This document shows, piece after piece, positions 45,793 to 55,659 of a stretch of 64,000 nucleotides of DNA. Position 1 is the stretch's first letter; each line of letters begins with the position of its first letter. Made by a program: the position numbers and the translations under genes. The notes beneath the pieces were generated by a model that was given only the letters and a program-made list of their open reading frames with translations, did not search any database and had not been told where the DNA came from. The DNA comes from Litoribacterium kuwaitense. Its GTDB lineage: Bacteria; Bacillota; Bacilli; Bacillales; DSM-28697. The stretch is taken from the NCBI RefSeq assembly GCF_011058155.1, contig NZ_JAALFC010000007.1:1-64000 (forward strand), written 5' to 3'.

Positions 45793-45845
45793 CTCACCTC
45801 CAAAACCTGATGTATTTAGTATACTTCGCGAAGTGACAGCTTCTG

Positions 45846-46856
45846 TCACTGGATAGAAAACTGTTGCGACTTTTTTAATTGTTCGTATTGCTGGCGATAC
45901 TCTTCTGCGAGCTCATCCCTCACATCAACTGGCTCCAACAGCTCTGCTTTCAAGCCAAATTGTCGTACCCAACGTAAAAATTCCAGCTTACTTTTAACAG
46001 TTGCACGCAAAAGCACCGAACCATCTTCACATGTGGTGACTTCAGTATCGACGTAAAAGGTTAACTCTTGGATATATCGTGCTGTTTGTGAATTAAAACG
46101 TACAACAAAGTGCGTTTCTTCCTCATCCCCATTAAAAATGCCCCAGCTTTTTTCAAGATAAGACTCAATGGAAAAATGAGGATTCATCGTAAACGTCTCG
46201 TCCGTCAAGTGGACGTGCTTAAAACGATCTAATCGAAACGTCCGCATCTCCTGCTTGTTCTCGCAAAATGCGACTAAATATAAATGTCCAAGCCGCGGAA
46301 CAATGTAGTATGGATGTATCAGCCTTTCTGATATTTGGTCGCGAGTAATGCCGTAATACCTTACATCAAGTATTTTATTTCCCGTCATTCCACGAATAAT
46401 GAGCGGCATTAAACTCCCCTCGTGGCGGTCTTTACCCGCTTCTTGGAAACGAATCCTCTCCCCGAGACCTTGCGACAAGCTTTCCACCTGATCTTGAGCA
46501 GTTCCCTTCGTATACATCTTCATTTTCTCTAAACCAGATTGATAGATATCATACGCAGCGTCATCTGTCACATGCCCTTGCAAGAGACGCGGGTAAATCG
46601 TCAAGGCGAGCCACTCTTCAGCCGAAAGGAACCTTTGACTGGGCACAGGCGATTGAACGAGGGAATAACCAAGCTTTGGATCAGACACAATTTGATAACC
46701 GACATCGTCCAGCAAGTTGATATCACGTATGACTGTCCGCGATGACACTTGAAAATACTCGGAGAGCTCATGATTCGTCATAAATTCGCGTTCAGTTAAC
46801 AGCCGTTGAATCGTGAGAATTCTTTCTAATTGCTTAAATGTACGATTTTGCCCCAT
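45846..46856 (-). CDS. WYL-domain transcriptional regulator
   Basis: 336-aa DeoR/HTH_11-type regulator. The N-terminal helix-turn-helix is MTNHELSEYFQVSSRTVIRD and the WYL ligand-sensing domain includes IVPRLGHLYLVAFCENKQEM and RTFRLDRFKHVHLT (residues about 195-230). It is the first gene of the I-B operon, ending 54 bp before cas6. WYL proteins often control CRISPR-Cas and other defence operons, with ligands such as nucleic acids proposed, so autoregulation of the cas operon is likely (inference). Confidence 0.93.
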   Translation of the reverse strand: MGQNRTFKQLERILTIQRLLTEREFMTNHELSEYFQVSSRTVIRDINLLDDVGYQIVSDPKLGYSLVQSPVPSQRFLSAEEWLALTIYPRLLQGHVTDDAAYDIYQSGLEKMKMYTKGTAQDQVESLSQGLGERIRFQEAGKDRHEGSLMPLIIRGMTGNKILDVRYYGITRDQISERLIHPYYIVPRLGHLYLVAFCENKQEMRTFRLDRFKHVHLTDETFTMNPHFSIESYLEKSWGIFNGDEEETHFVVRFNSQTARYIQELTFYVDTEVTTCEDGSVLLRATVKSKLEFLRWVRQFGLKAELLEPVDVRDELAEEYRQQYEQLKKSQQFSIQ

Positions 46857-47245
46857 AGCAACTCATCTCCAATAATAGAAAAATCACCCACCGATCCAAG
46901 TATACAATCGTTTGAGGACTTTAGGAACAGATTTTAACCAAATCATTTACTATTTCATATAATGACGACGCTCTTTTTGTGCCTATGGACTCAGCATCAG
47001 ACGTTATTCATGTATGAGCAATGAATGTTTTCGTGTAAAAAGAACCACCGCTGGATGAATTATGCTAAACTGATTGTTGAACAATTTGCCAGTAGAGATG
47101 TATTGAAATAACACTATTGGAAGTAGACGGATATAGAAGTGCTCTAAACTGCTTGTAAAGGGCATTGCCGAAGAAATTGATAGCTTTTTCACACTAGCTA
47201 AAGGGGGAGCGTACGACTGTTAAGTCTCTACTTCCAATCGTAGTA
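46857..47245. other. Intergenic region; presumed cas operon promoter
   Basis: About 390 bp. Minus-strand TTGGAT (about 46901) and TATTAT (about 46879) with 16-bp spacing could be a promoter for the WYL-cas operon, though close to the start codon. A 62-codon minus-strand ORF at 47004-47192 has no ribosome site. Confidence 0.35.
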
Positions 47246-47320
47246 TTTATTTATCTGAACTATGCGGGCTATAAAGTAAGACTAAATTTGCTATATTTTA
47301 TCTGAACGACGTGGGTTTTT
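47246..47320 (+). CRISPR. Decayed CRISPR remnant (two repeat fossils)
   Basis: TTTATCTGAACTATGCGGGC...ATAAAG at about 47249-47276 and TTTTATCTGAACGACGTGGG at about 47296-47315 match the repeat in plus-strand orientation with several changes, separated by a shortened spacer of about 18 nt. Same orientation as array 4; no leader recognised. Confidence 0.7.
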
Positions 47321-47323
47321 GTA

Positions 47324-47370
47324 AAAAAAGCTCCGTACCGATGTTACTCGATTTCAGTACGGAGCTTTTT
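47324..47370. terminator. Terminator of the SLH surface protein gene
   Basis: Long stem AAAAAGCTCCGTAC / GTACGGAGCTTTTT with T-runs on both strands, touching the stop codon of the minus-strand gene. Confidence 0.85.
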
Positions 47371-50300
47371 CTATTCAGCTATCATTTCTAAGATGATTAC
47401 GACGGCTTCCGCACGGGTAGCCGTTTTTTGTGGTTTAAATGTGTCGTCTGGGTAACCTGTAACAACCTTGTGAGCGGCTGCTGTTGCGACAGCGGATTGT
47501 GCCCACGACGAAATCTCGTTTCGATCAGAAAAAGACAAGGCGATTTCCATCGGTTCCAGCCTTAATCCTCGTACAAGCATCACTGCCATCTGTTCTCGGG
47601 TGATCGGCTCATCCGGCGCGAAGGTCTGCCCGTCCTTTCCTGTAATAAATCCTGCCCGGTCGGCAACGGCGATCGCTTTTTCCGCCCAATGCCCTTGGAC
47701 GTCTTTGAATTCACTTGGCCCGACACGCTTATCTTCCATACCTAATGCTTTCACGATTGTCGAAATAAACTCAGCTCGTGTCATCGGTCGATCCGGGTGA
47801 AAGCGATCGTCTAAATAGCCGCTGATCGCTTGTTGTCTCACGAGCGCCTTGATGTCTGCTTCTGCCCAGTGGCCGTCGATGTCGGTGAAATGAACTGGTG
47901 GGTTATGGACGGCTGTAACTGTGCTCGGTTGTTCGATTTCCGTCGTGATGGACGTCAATGCGTCCTCATTTTCGACACGCGCTTGGATGAGTCGTGCTTC
48001 TTTCTTATCTTCTTCGATAAGTGCGTAAACGTCTTTTACCGACTCAACGTTTTGAAATGACAATGTTACGGTCATACCCGCCACATGATCTCCTTCGATC
48101 CGAACGGAAGAAGACAGCCGCTGTCCATTATTAGTCAGCTCACTTAATACTTGCTCGGTTTCTTCATCAATTCCTTCCGTCACCATCCACGTCATTCCTT
48201 CGTCGGAGGGCTCTTCCTTTAGTATTTCAACAGGAATGGACAGTGTGGCTTCTTCCATTCGGACACGGACACCGATTGCTTGCTCGACAAAGGTTTTTAC
48301 AGCCCGATCTGTCAAGTGAAAAAGAGTGTCATCGGCAGACGCTTCATTGGTTTGCACAAGATCAAGCGTGATCGTATCTACGCTTTGACCGTCTGCTTGA
48401 TCTATCGCTTCTTCAATTAGATCATAATGAACAGTCACTTGATCTTGAATACGTCCAGCTTTATTTTCACGAACGACGTCAAAGGCAATACGTTCATCAT
48501 CCTCTTCCCCTGCGTATATATAAGCCATGCTCGTATGTTTGCTTTCCTCGGTAGACTGATGATCTTCAGCTTCATCCCGATCACGCTCTCTATCCTTGTC
48601 ACCTTCAGAAGCATCATCATGATCATTCGGCGCCTCCTCACGAATGACGGTCACGACATACGTAGTTCGCTCACCGTTCGGGGCTGTGACGATGATGGGG
48701 ATGGTGTTTTCTCCAACAAGCACTTTCGTCGTATGCTCGTCTTCCGTCCTGCCGCCAATGCTTACTGTTGCCTCAGACTCAAACGCCTCAGCAATGATAG
48801 TGATTTCGTTTTCTTTATGATCAAGGCCGACGGTATAGTGCTTCGTCCCTGGATCAAAACTGGGCGCAAGGGTTCCTTTATTGGTCTGAAGTGTTGCTAA
48901 ATTCGCGTTATTCGACAGCTCTCTTGTAACTTGAATGGTATATGTTTTGACCGTCCCATCCTGTGCCGTCACAACGATTGCGATGTCATTTTCTCCAACG
49001 TTCAAGCGGACCTCTTTTTCGGACGTTTCCTCACCATTAATGGCAATAGATCCCGCCTTGTCTTCTAACTCAGCCACCACTGTGACATCTTCGACATCGT
49101 GATTCACCCTTACTTGATATGCATCGATCGCCGGTGAAAACGAGGGTGTCAGCTCGCTTTCGCTCACGGTCAAATCAACCAGATTGGCATTACTGGACGG
49201 AAGAACCGACACAGCATGCGACGGAAAGCTTTCCATTCCACATACTAATTGTGTCACCGTATATCCGCTCCCAAACGGCACGTTTACAAAAACAAAATCA
49301 CCTTTGGCATCAACGGTCGCTGTGGCAATGTCATCACCGGCTGCATCATATAAAGTGAGCTCTGCATTTTCCTCAGCACCTCGAACTGTAATGCTCTGTT
49401 CTGCACCGAAGCTGCCTTCAACATCGACCCTCACAGGGAGAACATGAACTTCGCGTGTGAGGCTTGCCTCATGACCGGCCTTGTCTGACACCTTATAGGT
49501 AATGTCATACGTGCCGATCACCTCTTCATCGACAGGGTTATCGACGAATATGTCATCCGTCACATCTCCGTCTAAAAGATCAAAGGCGGTCGCCCCTTCA
49601 TCGGTATAGCTTTCTCCTCGTTCAATTTGAACCAACGGTGGACCGTTCAATGTCATGACAGGTGGTTCCGTATCAATCGTGTACACTTCCGTTAATACAT
49701 CAGACTTGTTTCCCGCGGCATCGACTTGCATCGCTTTTAACGTTGTCGTAGTCGAGAACGTTATTGGGTCTGTATAAACCGTACTTAAAGGCGATGGTTC
49801 GGTTTCGTCTAACGTATAATAAATGGACGCTTCTGATTCCCCGCTCAGCGCAACAGTCTGTTCGCTCGAGTATACGCCCCCGGAAATGTTGACCGTAGGC
49901 TCTAAAGCGACGAGATCAAGTGAATCATCCGCTTCAATCGCCGCTAATTTTGGATAACGCCCGCCAAACCATTGCCATACGGTACTGTCCCAATCTGCCT
50001 CATCATAAGCTTGCCGCGCTATCATCTCCGGTGTGCTTTTTCCTATACCTCCTGCGCTCTCCGTGACTCCGGTAGTGTCTGTATTCCAAAACGAATGAAT
50101 GACGTCACCCTCATTAATGGCGACTAAACCACCTGCCTCTTCGTGCGTGCTTACGACATCAATATGTCCAATGGCATACGATTCCACAATCGTTCCGTGA
50201 TTTTCTGAAACGAGGCCACCCAGATGATAAGCCCCTTCAACATCTCCTGTCGCATATGATTGTTCCACCGTTCCAGAGTTGATGATACCAACTAAACCAC

Positions 50301-51114
50301 CACTGGCCGCGCTGTTCACCATATCGCCAAGGGCATACGATTGAATAATGTCACCTGCCTCGTCTCTCGTTCCTAAAATACCAACAAGACCGCCTGCCTC
50401 AAAGGCATTCTCAACATGTCCTGTTGCATATGAAGCAACGATTGATCCTGCTTTCGCGTAACCCACCAGACCGCCAACACCATGATTATTAGAAGATTTT
50501 GGCCGGATGTACACGTCTGCTGAAGAGTCTTCGATCGTTCCTTGATTCACACCAACAAGACCACCAATCCTCGCCTCTCCACCTTCGATTTTTCCGGTGA
50601 CGGATGCATTATAAATCGTCCCATGATTTTCTCCTGTCAACCCGCCGATGTGACTACTCGAACAGCCTTGGATGTCTATGTTTTCCATTCTTATGTTTTG
50701 CAAAGTCCCCTCAGACGTCGCAAACAAGCCAATGAAGGGACGCATACAAGACATCGGATCATTATTTGGCACATGAATGACCATATTTCGAATCATATGT
50801 CCCTTGCCATCAAAATGACCGCTGAATCGCTTCGGTTCTGCCATAGGATCATTTAGGTCTGAACCGATGGGACGCCAATGCGTATAGCTGCTTAAATCGA
50901 TATCGTCGCTAAGCTCAAAATAAACGTTTGGGTCTTCAGTATACGCTCTGACTTGATCCAATTGCTCAGCGGTGTCGATCATGTACGGCTCATCAATTGT
51001 TCCGGACCCTCCGGCAAATGGCGAGCTCGCCTCAGCATGTAAACTAAATAAAGATAAGAATATCGCCAGCCCAACAATTGCATAACGAGCTAATGCATTC
51101 ACTTGATACTTCAT
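47371..51114 (-). CDS. Giant S-layer-anchored multidomain surface protein
   Basis: About 1247 aa. Domains in order: signal peptide (cleaved near HAEA); GLUG-type repeats at about 130-370 with recurring GGLVG...SYATG units; a chitobiase/FN3-like domain (ASIYYTLDETEPS); a DUF5011/HYR-like Ig domain (YTDEGATAFDLLDGDVTD); a short Ig/CNA-like piece; two cadherin-like beta-sandwich domains (NANLVDLTVSESELTPSF and NANLATLQTNKGTLAPSF); a charged Asp/Glu/Arg linker near 850; a mixed domain; and three C-terminal SLH domains (HFTDIDGHWAEADIKALV, EFKDVQGHWAEKAIAVA, LSFSDRNEISSWAQSAV). SLH repeats hold it to pyruvylated wall polymer. ATG 51114 follows GAGAGGG. Probably adhesion or surface interaction; partner unknown. 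Confidence 0.92.
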   Translation of the reverse strand: MKYQVNALARYAIVGLAIFLSLFSLHAEASSPFAGGSGTIDEPYMIDTAEQLDQVRAYTEDPNVYFELSDDIDLSSYTHWRPIGSDLNDPMAEPKRFSGHFDGKGHMIRNMVIHVPNNDPMSCMRPFIGLFATSEGTLQNIRMENIDIQGCSSSHIGGLTGENHGTIYNASVTGKIEGGEARIGGLVGVNQGTIEDSSADVYIRPKSSNNHGVGGLVGYAKAGSIVASYATGHVENAFEAGGLVGILGTRDEAGDIIQSYALGDMVNSAASGGLVGIINSGTVEQSYATGDVEGAYHLGGLVSENHGTIVESYAIGHIDVVSTHEEAGGLVAINEGDVIHSFWNTDTTGVTESAGGIGKSTPEMIARQAYDEADWDSTVWQWFGGRYPKLAAIEADDSLDLVALEPTVNISGGVYSSEQTVALSGESEASIYYTLDETEPSPLSTVYTDPITFSTTTTLKAMQVDAAGNKSDVLTEVYTIDTEPPVMTLNGPPLVQIERGESYTDEGATAFDLLDGDVTDDIFVDNPVDEEVIGTYDITYKVSDKAGHEASLTREVHVLPVRVDVEGSFGAEQSITVRGAEENAELTLYDAAGDDIATATVDAKGDFVFVNVPFGSGYTVTQLVCGMESFPSHAVSVLPSSNANLVDLTVSESELTPSFSPAIDAYQVRVNHDVEDVTVVAELEDKAGSIAINGEETSEKEVRLNVGENDIAIVVTAQDGTVKTYTIQVTRELSNNANLATLQTNKGTLAPSFDPGTKHYTVGLDHKENEITIIAEAFESEATVSIGGRTEDEHTTKVLVGENTIPIIVTAPNGERTTYVVTVIREEAPNDHDDASEGDKDRERDRDEAEDHQSTEESKHTSMAYIYAGEEDDERIAFDVVRENKAGRIQDQVTVHYDLIEEAIDQADGQSVDTITLDLVQTNEASADDTLFHLTDRAVKTFVEQAIGVRVRMEEATLSIPVEILKEEPSDEGMTWMVTEGIDEETEQVLSELTNNGQRLSSSVRIEGDHVAGMTVTLSFQNVESVKDVYALIEEDKKEARLIQARVENEDALTSITTEIEQPSTVTAVHNPPVHFTDIDGHWAEADIKALVRQQAISGYLDDRFHPDRPMTRAEFISTIVKALGMEDKRVGPSEFKDVQGHWAEKAIAVADRAGFITGKDGQTFAPDEPITREQMAVMLVRGLRLEPMEIALSFSDRNEISSWAQSAVATAAAHKVVTGYPDDTFKPQKTATRAEAVVIILEMIAE

Positions 51115-51403
51115 AACCCTCTCCTCTCGAATCATCTTCACAAACACCCTTACACATTGGACAGAAGTGCTGTCATTATAAACGAACAAAAGAACGCTGT
51201 TATTAAGAACGAGAAAATTGTGACTTAAAGCAACGATTTTATGACTTTCATATGACGATCAATAGGACTTTTGTCACCGACTGATTCAAGTGACCGAAGA
51301 TTGTTTAAACAATAGGCATCCTTCATTAAGATAACGAGGGACAGGGATTTTATGGTATGATAGATGAAACAACGTTAGAAACAGTAACAATTTGTTTAAA
51401 TTT
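51115..51403. other. Promoter region of the SLH gene
   Basis: About 290 bp between the SLH gene and the array 4 leader; no ORF or clear motif beyond the ribosome site of the SLH gene. Confidence 0.5.
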
Positions 51404-51583
51404 GCAGCGAATCGGTTTTTCGGGTGAAACGCTAAAAGTCATGGCGCTCTAAGAACACAGACCAGATTAGAATAATTTTAAATACACGACTGAAGGTTCA
51501 CTGCAAAATGAAAAGAATTGTTTCAACGCCCATCTCCGCTGAACCTTAGAGCGAGAAGGGATTTCGCCGGGTGGATTTAGAGG
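51404..51583 (+). promoter_or_regulatory. CRISPR leader of array 4
   Basis: About 180 bp homologous, in reverse orientation, to the leaders of arrays 1-3, sharing the core CGACTGAAGGTTCACTGCAA and CGCCCATCTCCGCT. More diverged than leaders 1 and 2 from each other. Directly abuts the first repeat. Confidence 0.85.
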
Positions 51584-52657
51584 GTTTTATCTGAACGTAG
51601 TGGGTTATAAAGTGCCATACAGCACAAGTTTTTTAAACTCTGTGATTGGGTTTTATCTGAACGTAGTGGGTTATAAAGTTGAGTTGGGGTGTGTCGAAGG
51701 AAATCTTGACAGTCGGTTTTATCTGAACGTAGTGGGTTATAAAGTCTGTTGGATTTAACTTAGCTAACCTCATTGCTTGTTTGTTTTATCTGAACGTAGT
51801 GGGTTATAAAGTAATGGTGAGCCTGTTTATACAGTCGAAAGCGATAGGCGTTTTATCTGAACGTAGTGGGTTATAAAGATTTTTTAGGTGTGACGTCTTC
51901 AGCCTTAGGCAAACTGTGTTTTATCTGAACGTAGTGGGTTATAAAGCCATCTCAATGATCCAGGCACCTTGCAACGACTCAGTTTTATCTGAACGTAGTG
52001 GGTTATAAAGTGATATTCGCAATCTTGCAAATGTTGAATCTGGTGGTTTTATCTGAACGTAGTGGGTTATAAAGCTAATTGCTGCAAATAAGCAAAACGT
52101 TGCATTTTTTGTTTTATCTGAACGTAGTGGGTTATAAAGAGTGCCCCTTGTACTACTATGTGCTGCGCCATTACGTTTTATCTGAACGTAGTGGGTTATA
52201 AAGCAATCATTAAGAGATTTTATTGAATCTAAGAAAGTGTTTTATCTGAACGTAGTGGGTTATAAAGAGAAAAATGCGAAGCAAAGGGATTTTGAGAAAG
52301 ATGTTTTATCTGAACGTAGTGGGTTATAAAGTTGTATACGATATGTATAAGTTTATAGCAGATCGCGTTTTATCTGAACGTAGTGGGTTATAAAGCAATA
52401 ACTCTTATGCGTCAACTAGCATTATCAACTGTTTTATCTGAACGTAGTGGGTTATAAAGAACTGTGCTCGCCATTCTTTGATCGATTGGCTTATCGTTTT
52501 ATCTGAACGTAGTGGGTTATAAAGTGAGGGGGGTGTTTCGTATGGCCAAGCCGTCGAAGAAGTTTTATCTGAACGTAGTGGGTTATAAAGTTTAAAGACG
52601 AACCTAAGCGGAGTCATCGCGCAAAGGTGTTTTATCTGAACGTAGTGGGTTATAAAT
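51584..52657 (+). CRISPR. CRISPR array 4: 17 repeats, 16 spacers
   Basis: Same 29-nt repeat, transcribed on the plus strand, opposite to arrays 1-3. Repeat starts: 51584, 51650, 51716, 51783, 51850, 51918, 51982, 52046, 52111, 52175, 52239, 52303, 52367, 52431, 52496, 52562 and 52629. Spacers 35-39 nt, mostly AT-richer than those of arrays 1 and 2. The last repeat has a changed final base and is followed by a further decayed fragment (AGTACGCTATAAAAAC). No cas gene adjoins; the cas operon lies 4.7 kb away beyond the SLH gene. Confidence 0.98.
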
Positions 52658-52685
52658 GAAAGTAGTACGCTATAAAAACGCATCG

Positions 52686-52714
52686 CTAAAAGTGAGGCAC
52701 GAGCCTCACTTTTT
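52686..52714 (+). terminator. Terminator after array 4
   Basis: Stem AAAAGTGAGGC / GCCTCACTTTTT with a T-run, well placed to end the array 4 transcript. Confidence 0.85.
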
Positions 52715-52895
52715 CATATTCCATGGTTATTCTTGTTCTCACTTTGAAAATGCCATTCTGTTACAAATCATCAATTTTTTTTGATGATTTAGGTAGTGGC
52801 TTAACGTACGCTTACGAAGATGTTGACAAATAAAAATATTTTCTCTCAAAAAGCCCTCATCCTTGCTCTCCTCAACGCACGACAAACAGAGAAAG

Positions 52896-52921
52896 AGAAG
52901 GGGAACGCCCTCCCCTTCTCA
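52896..52921 (-). terminator. Terminator of the tdh gene
   Basis: Stem GAGAAGGGG / CCCCTTCTC just downstream (minus strand) of the tdh stop, followed by a purine-rich plus strand. Confidence 0.65.
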
Positions 52922-52929
52922 CACATGTC

Positions 52930-53896
52930 TCACTTTTTATGAACATCGATTAATCCGAATTTTCCAGCGAGTTTCTCTAACATATCTTCGGTCATTTTCG
53001 CTAAATGATAATCCGTTTTAAATCCCCATTCTTCAATGGCGCAAGATGGATCAATGGCATTTGGCCAGCTTTCGGCAATTTGCTGCTTGATGGGATCAAC
53101 GTCATAGCTTAATTCAAACTGAGGTATATGTTTTTGATCTCAGCCGCAAAGCTTTCAGGTGCTGCACTCATTCCGGTAATATTAAAGGCGTTTCGATGCG
53201 CTAAATATTGAGGATCAGCTTCCATTAACGTAATAATCGCTTGGATCGCATCGGGCATATACATCATGTCCATATACGTCCCTTCGGCAATACTGGAAGC
53301 ATATTTTCCATGCTTAATCGCTTCATAATATATTTCTACTGCGTAATCCGTCGTTCCCCCGCCAGGTGGTGTTTCATATGAAATTAACCCTGGAAAACGT
53401 AATCCTCTTGTATCGACACCAAATTTATGAAAATAGTAATCACAAAGGAGTTCACCTGATACTTTGTTCACTCCATACATCGTCATTGGACGTTGGATTG
53501 TATCTTGAGGTGTTTGTTCTTTTGGCGTTGCAGGACCGAATGCACCGATTGAGCTAGGGGTAAAAAATTGAACATTCAGCTCTCGTGACACTTCTAATGC
53601 ATTGACCAGTCCACCCATGTTCAAATTCCACGCAAGCATAGGCTTTTGTTCTGCGGTGGCAGATAGCAAAGCGGCTAAATGGATTAATGTATCTGCCTCG
53701 TACTTTTTGACGATGTCGTACATTGCTTTTGCATCTGTCACATCTAATAGTTCAAACGGTCCTGACTGAACGACTGGACTATCATTTTGCGAATATCAGA
53801 TGCGATTACATTATTGATTCCATAAATTTCTCTCAGTTTGATGACGAGTTCTGAGCCAATTTGGCCTAATGCGCCTGTCACTAAAATTTTCTTCAT
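52930..53896 (-). CDS. tdh: L-threonine 3-dehydrogenase, epimerase-like (two probable artefactual frameshifts)
   Basis: Short-chain (UDP-galactose-4-epimerase-like) threonine dehydrogenase, oxidising threonine to 2-amino-3-ketobutyrate with NAD+. The start ATG 53896 follows GGGGGAA and gives [17 protein letters not shown], the Rossmann motif. Continuity to [28 protein letters not shown] and [16 protein letters not shown] (catalytic YxxxK) needs one A in the A4 run near 53787 ([18 protein letters not shown]). A second A in the A5 run near 53118 restores [14 protein letters not shown] and a C-terminus GLIDVHKK. About 320 aa when joined, normal length. Directly upstream of its partner's coding end: kbl precedes it in the operon, supporting the threonine-to-glycine assignment. 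Confidence 0.88.
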
Positions 53897-53936
53897 GATC
53901 ATTCCCCCAATATGAAGAATGAAGTTCCCGTTGAAT

Positions 53937-55127
53937 TTAAATAACGCCTAATTCTTTACCGACCTTTTCATAAATACGAATCGTTTCATCAAGCATTTCT
54001 TTCGTGTGGGCAGCCGTTGGCATATTACGTACACGCCCCGTACCTCTCGGAACCGTTGGAAATACAATCGATTTCGCATAAACGCCTTCTTCATTTAAGC
54101 GCTTGCTAAAGGTCTGTGTTTGGACTTCATCGCCTATGATGCACGGAGTAATCGGCGTTTCACTTTCGCCAATGTTGTATCCGAGTTCTTTTAAACCTTT
54201 CTTTAAATACTCGCTATTCTCCCAAAGCTGTTCTTGAAGCACTGTGCTGTTCATTAAAATATCAAGCGCTGTCATGGACGCGGCTATATCTGCTGGAGAT
54301 AATGACGTAGAAAATAAAAATGGCCTGCTTCTCACTTTCAACCAATCGATTAAACTTTGTTTTCCCGCAACATAGCCACCGACGACACCGATCGCTTTTG
54401 AAAGCGTACCCATTTGGAAGTCTACTTTATCTGATAAGCCAAAATGCTTCACAGTTCCTGCGCCTTTACCAAGAACACCAGATCCATGGGCATCATCAAC
54501 ATAGGTAATCAAATCAAACTCTTCTGCAATTTCTACAATTTCTGGAAGTTTTGCTACGTCACCATCCATTGAAAAAACGCCGTCCGTAATCACCATGACT
54601 TTATTGTATAAACCTGATTCTACGGCTTCCTGAGCTTTTTGACGTAAATCTTCCATGTCCGAGTGGTTGTAACGAATGATTTTAGCTTTTGACAGGCGAC
54701 AGCCATCAATGATTGACGCATGGTTTAACTCATCTGATAAAATGGCATCATTTTTGTCCATAACTGCTGAGATGGCAGCCATGTTGCAATTAAAGCCTGA
54801 TTGGTAAGCAATCGCCGCTTCGGTATGCTTAAATGCGGCCAGCTTTTCTTCGAGCTTTTCATGAACCTCAAGCGTGCCGTTAATGGTTCTTACGGCTCCT
54901 GCACCAACGCCGTATTGCTCGACAGCTTCAATGGCGGCTTCTTTCAACCGCTCATCTGTCGCAAGGCCTAAATAGTTGTTAGATGATAAATTAATCAGCT
55001 CTCTCCCGCCGATCTTGACCATTGGACCATTAGGACCTTCCAGAGGGTCAATCACATTATAAAGCCCTTTCATTTTTAAATCATCTAAATTTTCCGCGAG
55101 AAAATGATCCAATTTCTTACTCGACAT
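53937..55127 (-). CDS. kbl: Glycine C-acetyltransferase (2-amino-3-ketobutyrate CoA ligase)
   Basis: 396-aa PLP enzyme of the alpha-oxoamine synthase family, splitting 2-amino-3-ketobutyrate with CoA into glycine and acetyl-CoA. [15 protein letters not shown] opens the fold, [15 protein letters not shown] and [14 protein letters not shown] follow, the cofactor aspartate/histidine lie in [13 protein letters not shown] and the PLP lysine in [16 protein letters not shown]. 40 bp upstream of tdh in the same operon. Confidence 0.95.
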   Translation of the reverse strand: MSSKKLDHFLAENLDDLKMKGLYNVIDPLEGPNGPMVKIGGRELINLSSNNYLGLATDERLKEAAIEAVEQYGVGAGAVRTINGTLEVHEKLEEKLAAFKHTEAAIAYQSGFNCNMAAISAVMDKNDAILSDELNHASIIDGCRLSKAKIIRYNHSDMEDLRQKAQEAVESGLYNKVMVITDGVFSMDGDVAKLPEIVEIAEEFDLITYVDDAHGSGVLGKGAGTVKHFGLSDKVDFQMGTLSKAIGVVGGYVAGKQSLIDWLKVRSRPFLFSTSLSPADIAASMTALDILMNSTVLQEQLWENSEYLKKGLKELGYNIGESETPITPCIIGDEVQTQTFSKRLNEEGVYAKSIVFPTVPRGTGRVRNMPTAAHTKEMLDETIRIYEKVGKELGVI

Positions 55128-55659
55128 ACAATCTTCTCCTTATTTAGTTAATATATTGTTTAACCTATTGCACATTAGATCGTACGCGCTCCAAAAAATG
55201 AAAGCCCTTACTTTTTAAGAATGCTGAAAACTCTATTGTTTCATGCCTTTTGTTTCTAAGCAACTACGATACACGTCAGCTTTTTTGAACTACTTGTTGA
55301 TTATTATACACAAAATGATGCTTGTCAAATGCTGATAAGCCATTACATTTTCGTATAAGCTGCTCGACGCAGTGACTGTTGCAACGATTCTATTTTTGTC
55401 TTACTTTTTTTTCAAGTGACTCATCACTCATCCGTTGCATACCTTCCATCGTTATTCCCTCATAGTTCCAATTATACTGCAAAATCTACAATTTTTCCTT
55501 ATCCATAGACATCTTTCAACAATCACCATTTATTTCTACCATTTTTATCTGTTGCTCTCTCATAAGATCGGCTACAATGAGAAACGATAAAGGAATTGAT
55601 GTTTCATTTTTCGAACGATTCTGTACACCTTACGAGTTTATACATTGTGGAGGGATTTT
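55128..55659. other. Divergent promoter region kbl / brnQ
   Basis: About 530 bp between divergent genes, AT-rich; no ORF. I looked for a T-box or leader-peptide attenuator before brnQ and saw no recognisable T-box sequence. Confidence 0.5.

Noticed and set aside
47004-47192. 62-codon minus-strand ORF upstream of the fossil repeats
   Set aside because: No ribosome site and no recognisable features.
48427-48900. 157-codon ORF antisense to the SLH protein
   Set aside because: Shadow of a long gene with clear domains on the other strand.
52405-52683. 92-codon ORF inside CRISPR array 4
   Set aside because: Repeated ITHYVQIK units come from the CRISPR repeat; not a gene.
55128-55659. T-box riboswitch upstream of brnQ
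   Set aside because: No T-box consensus or specifier stem found by eye, and no terminator before the start codon.
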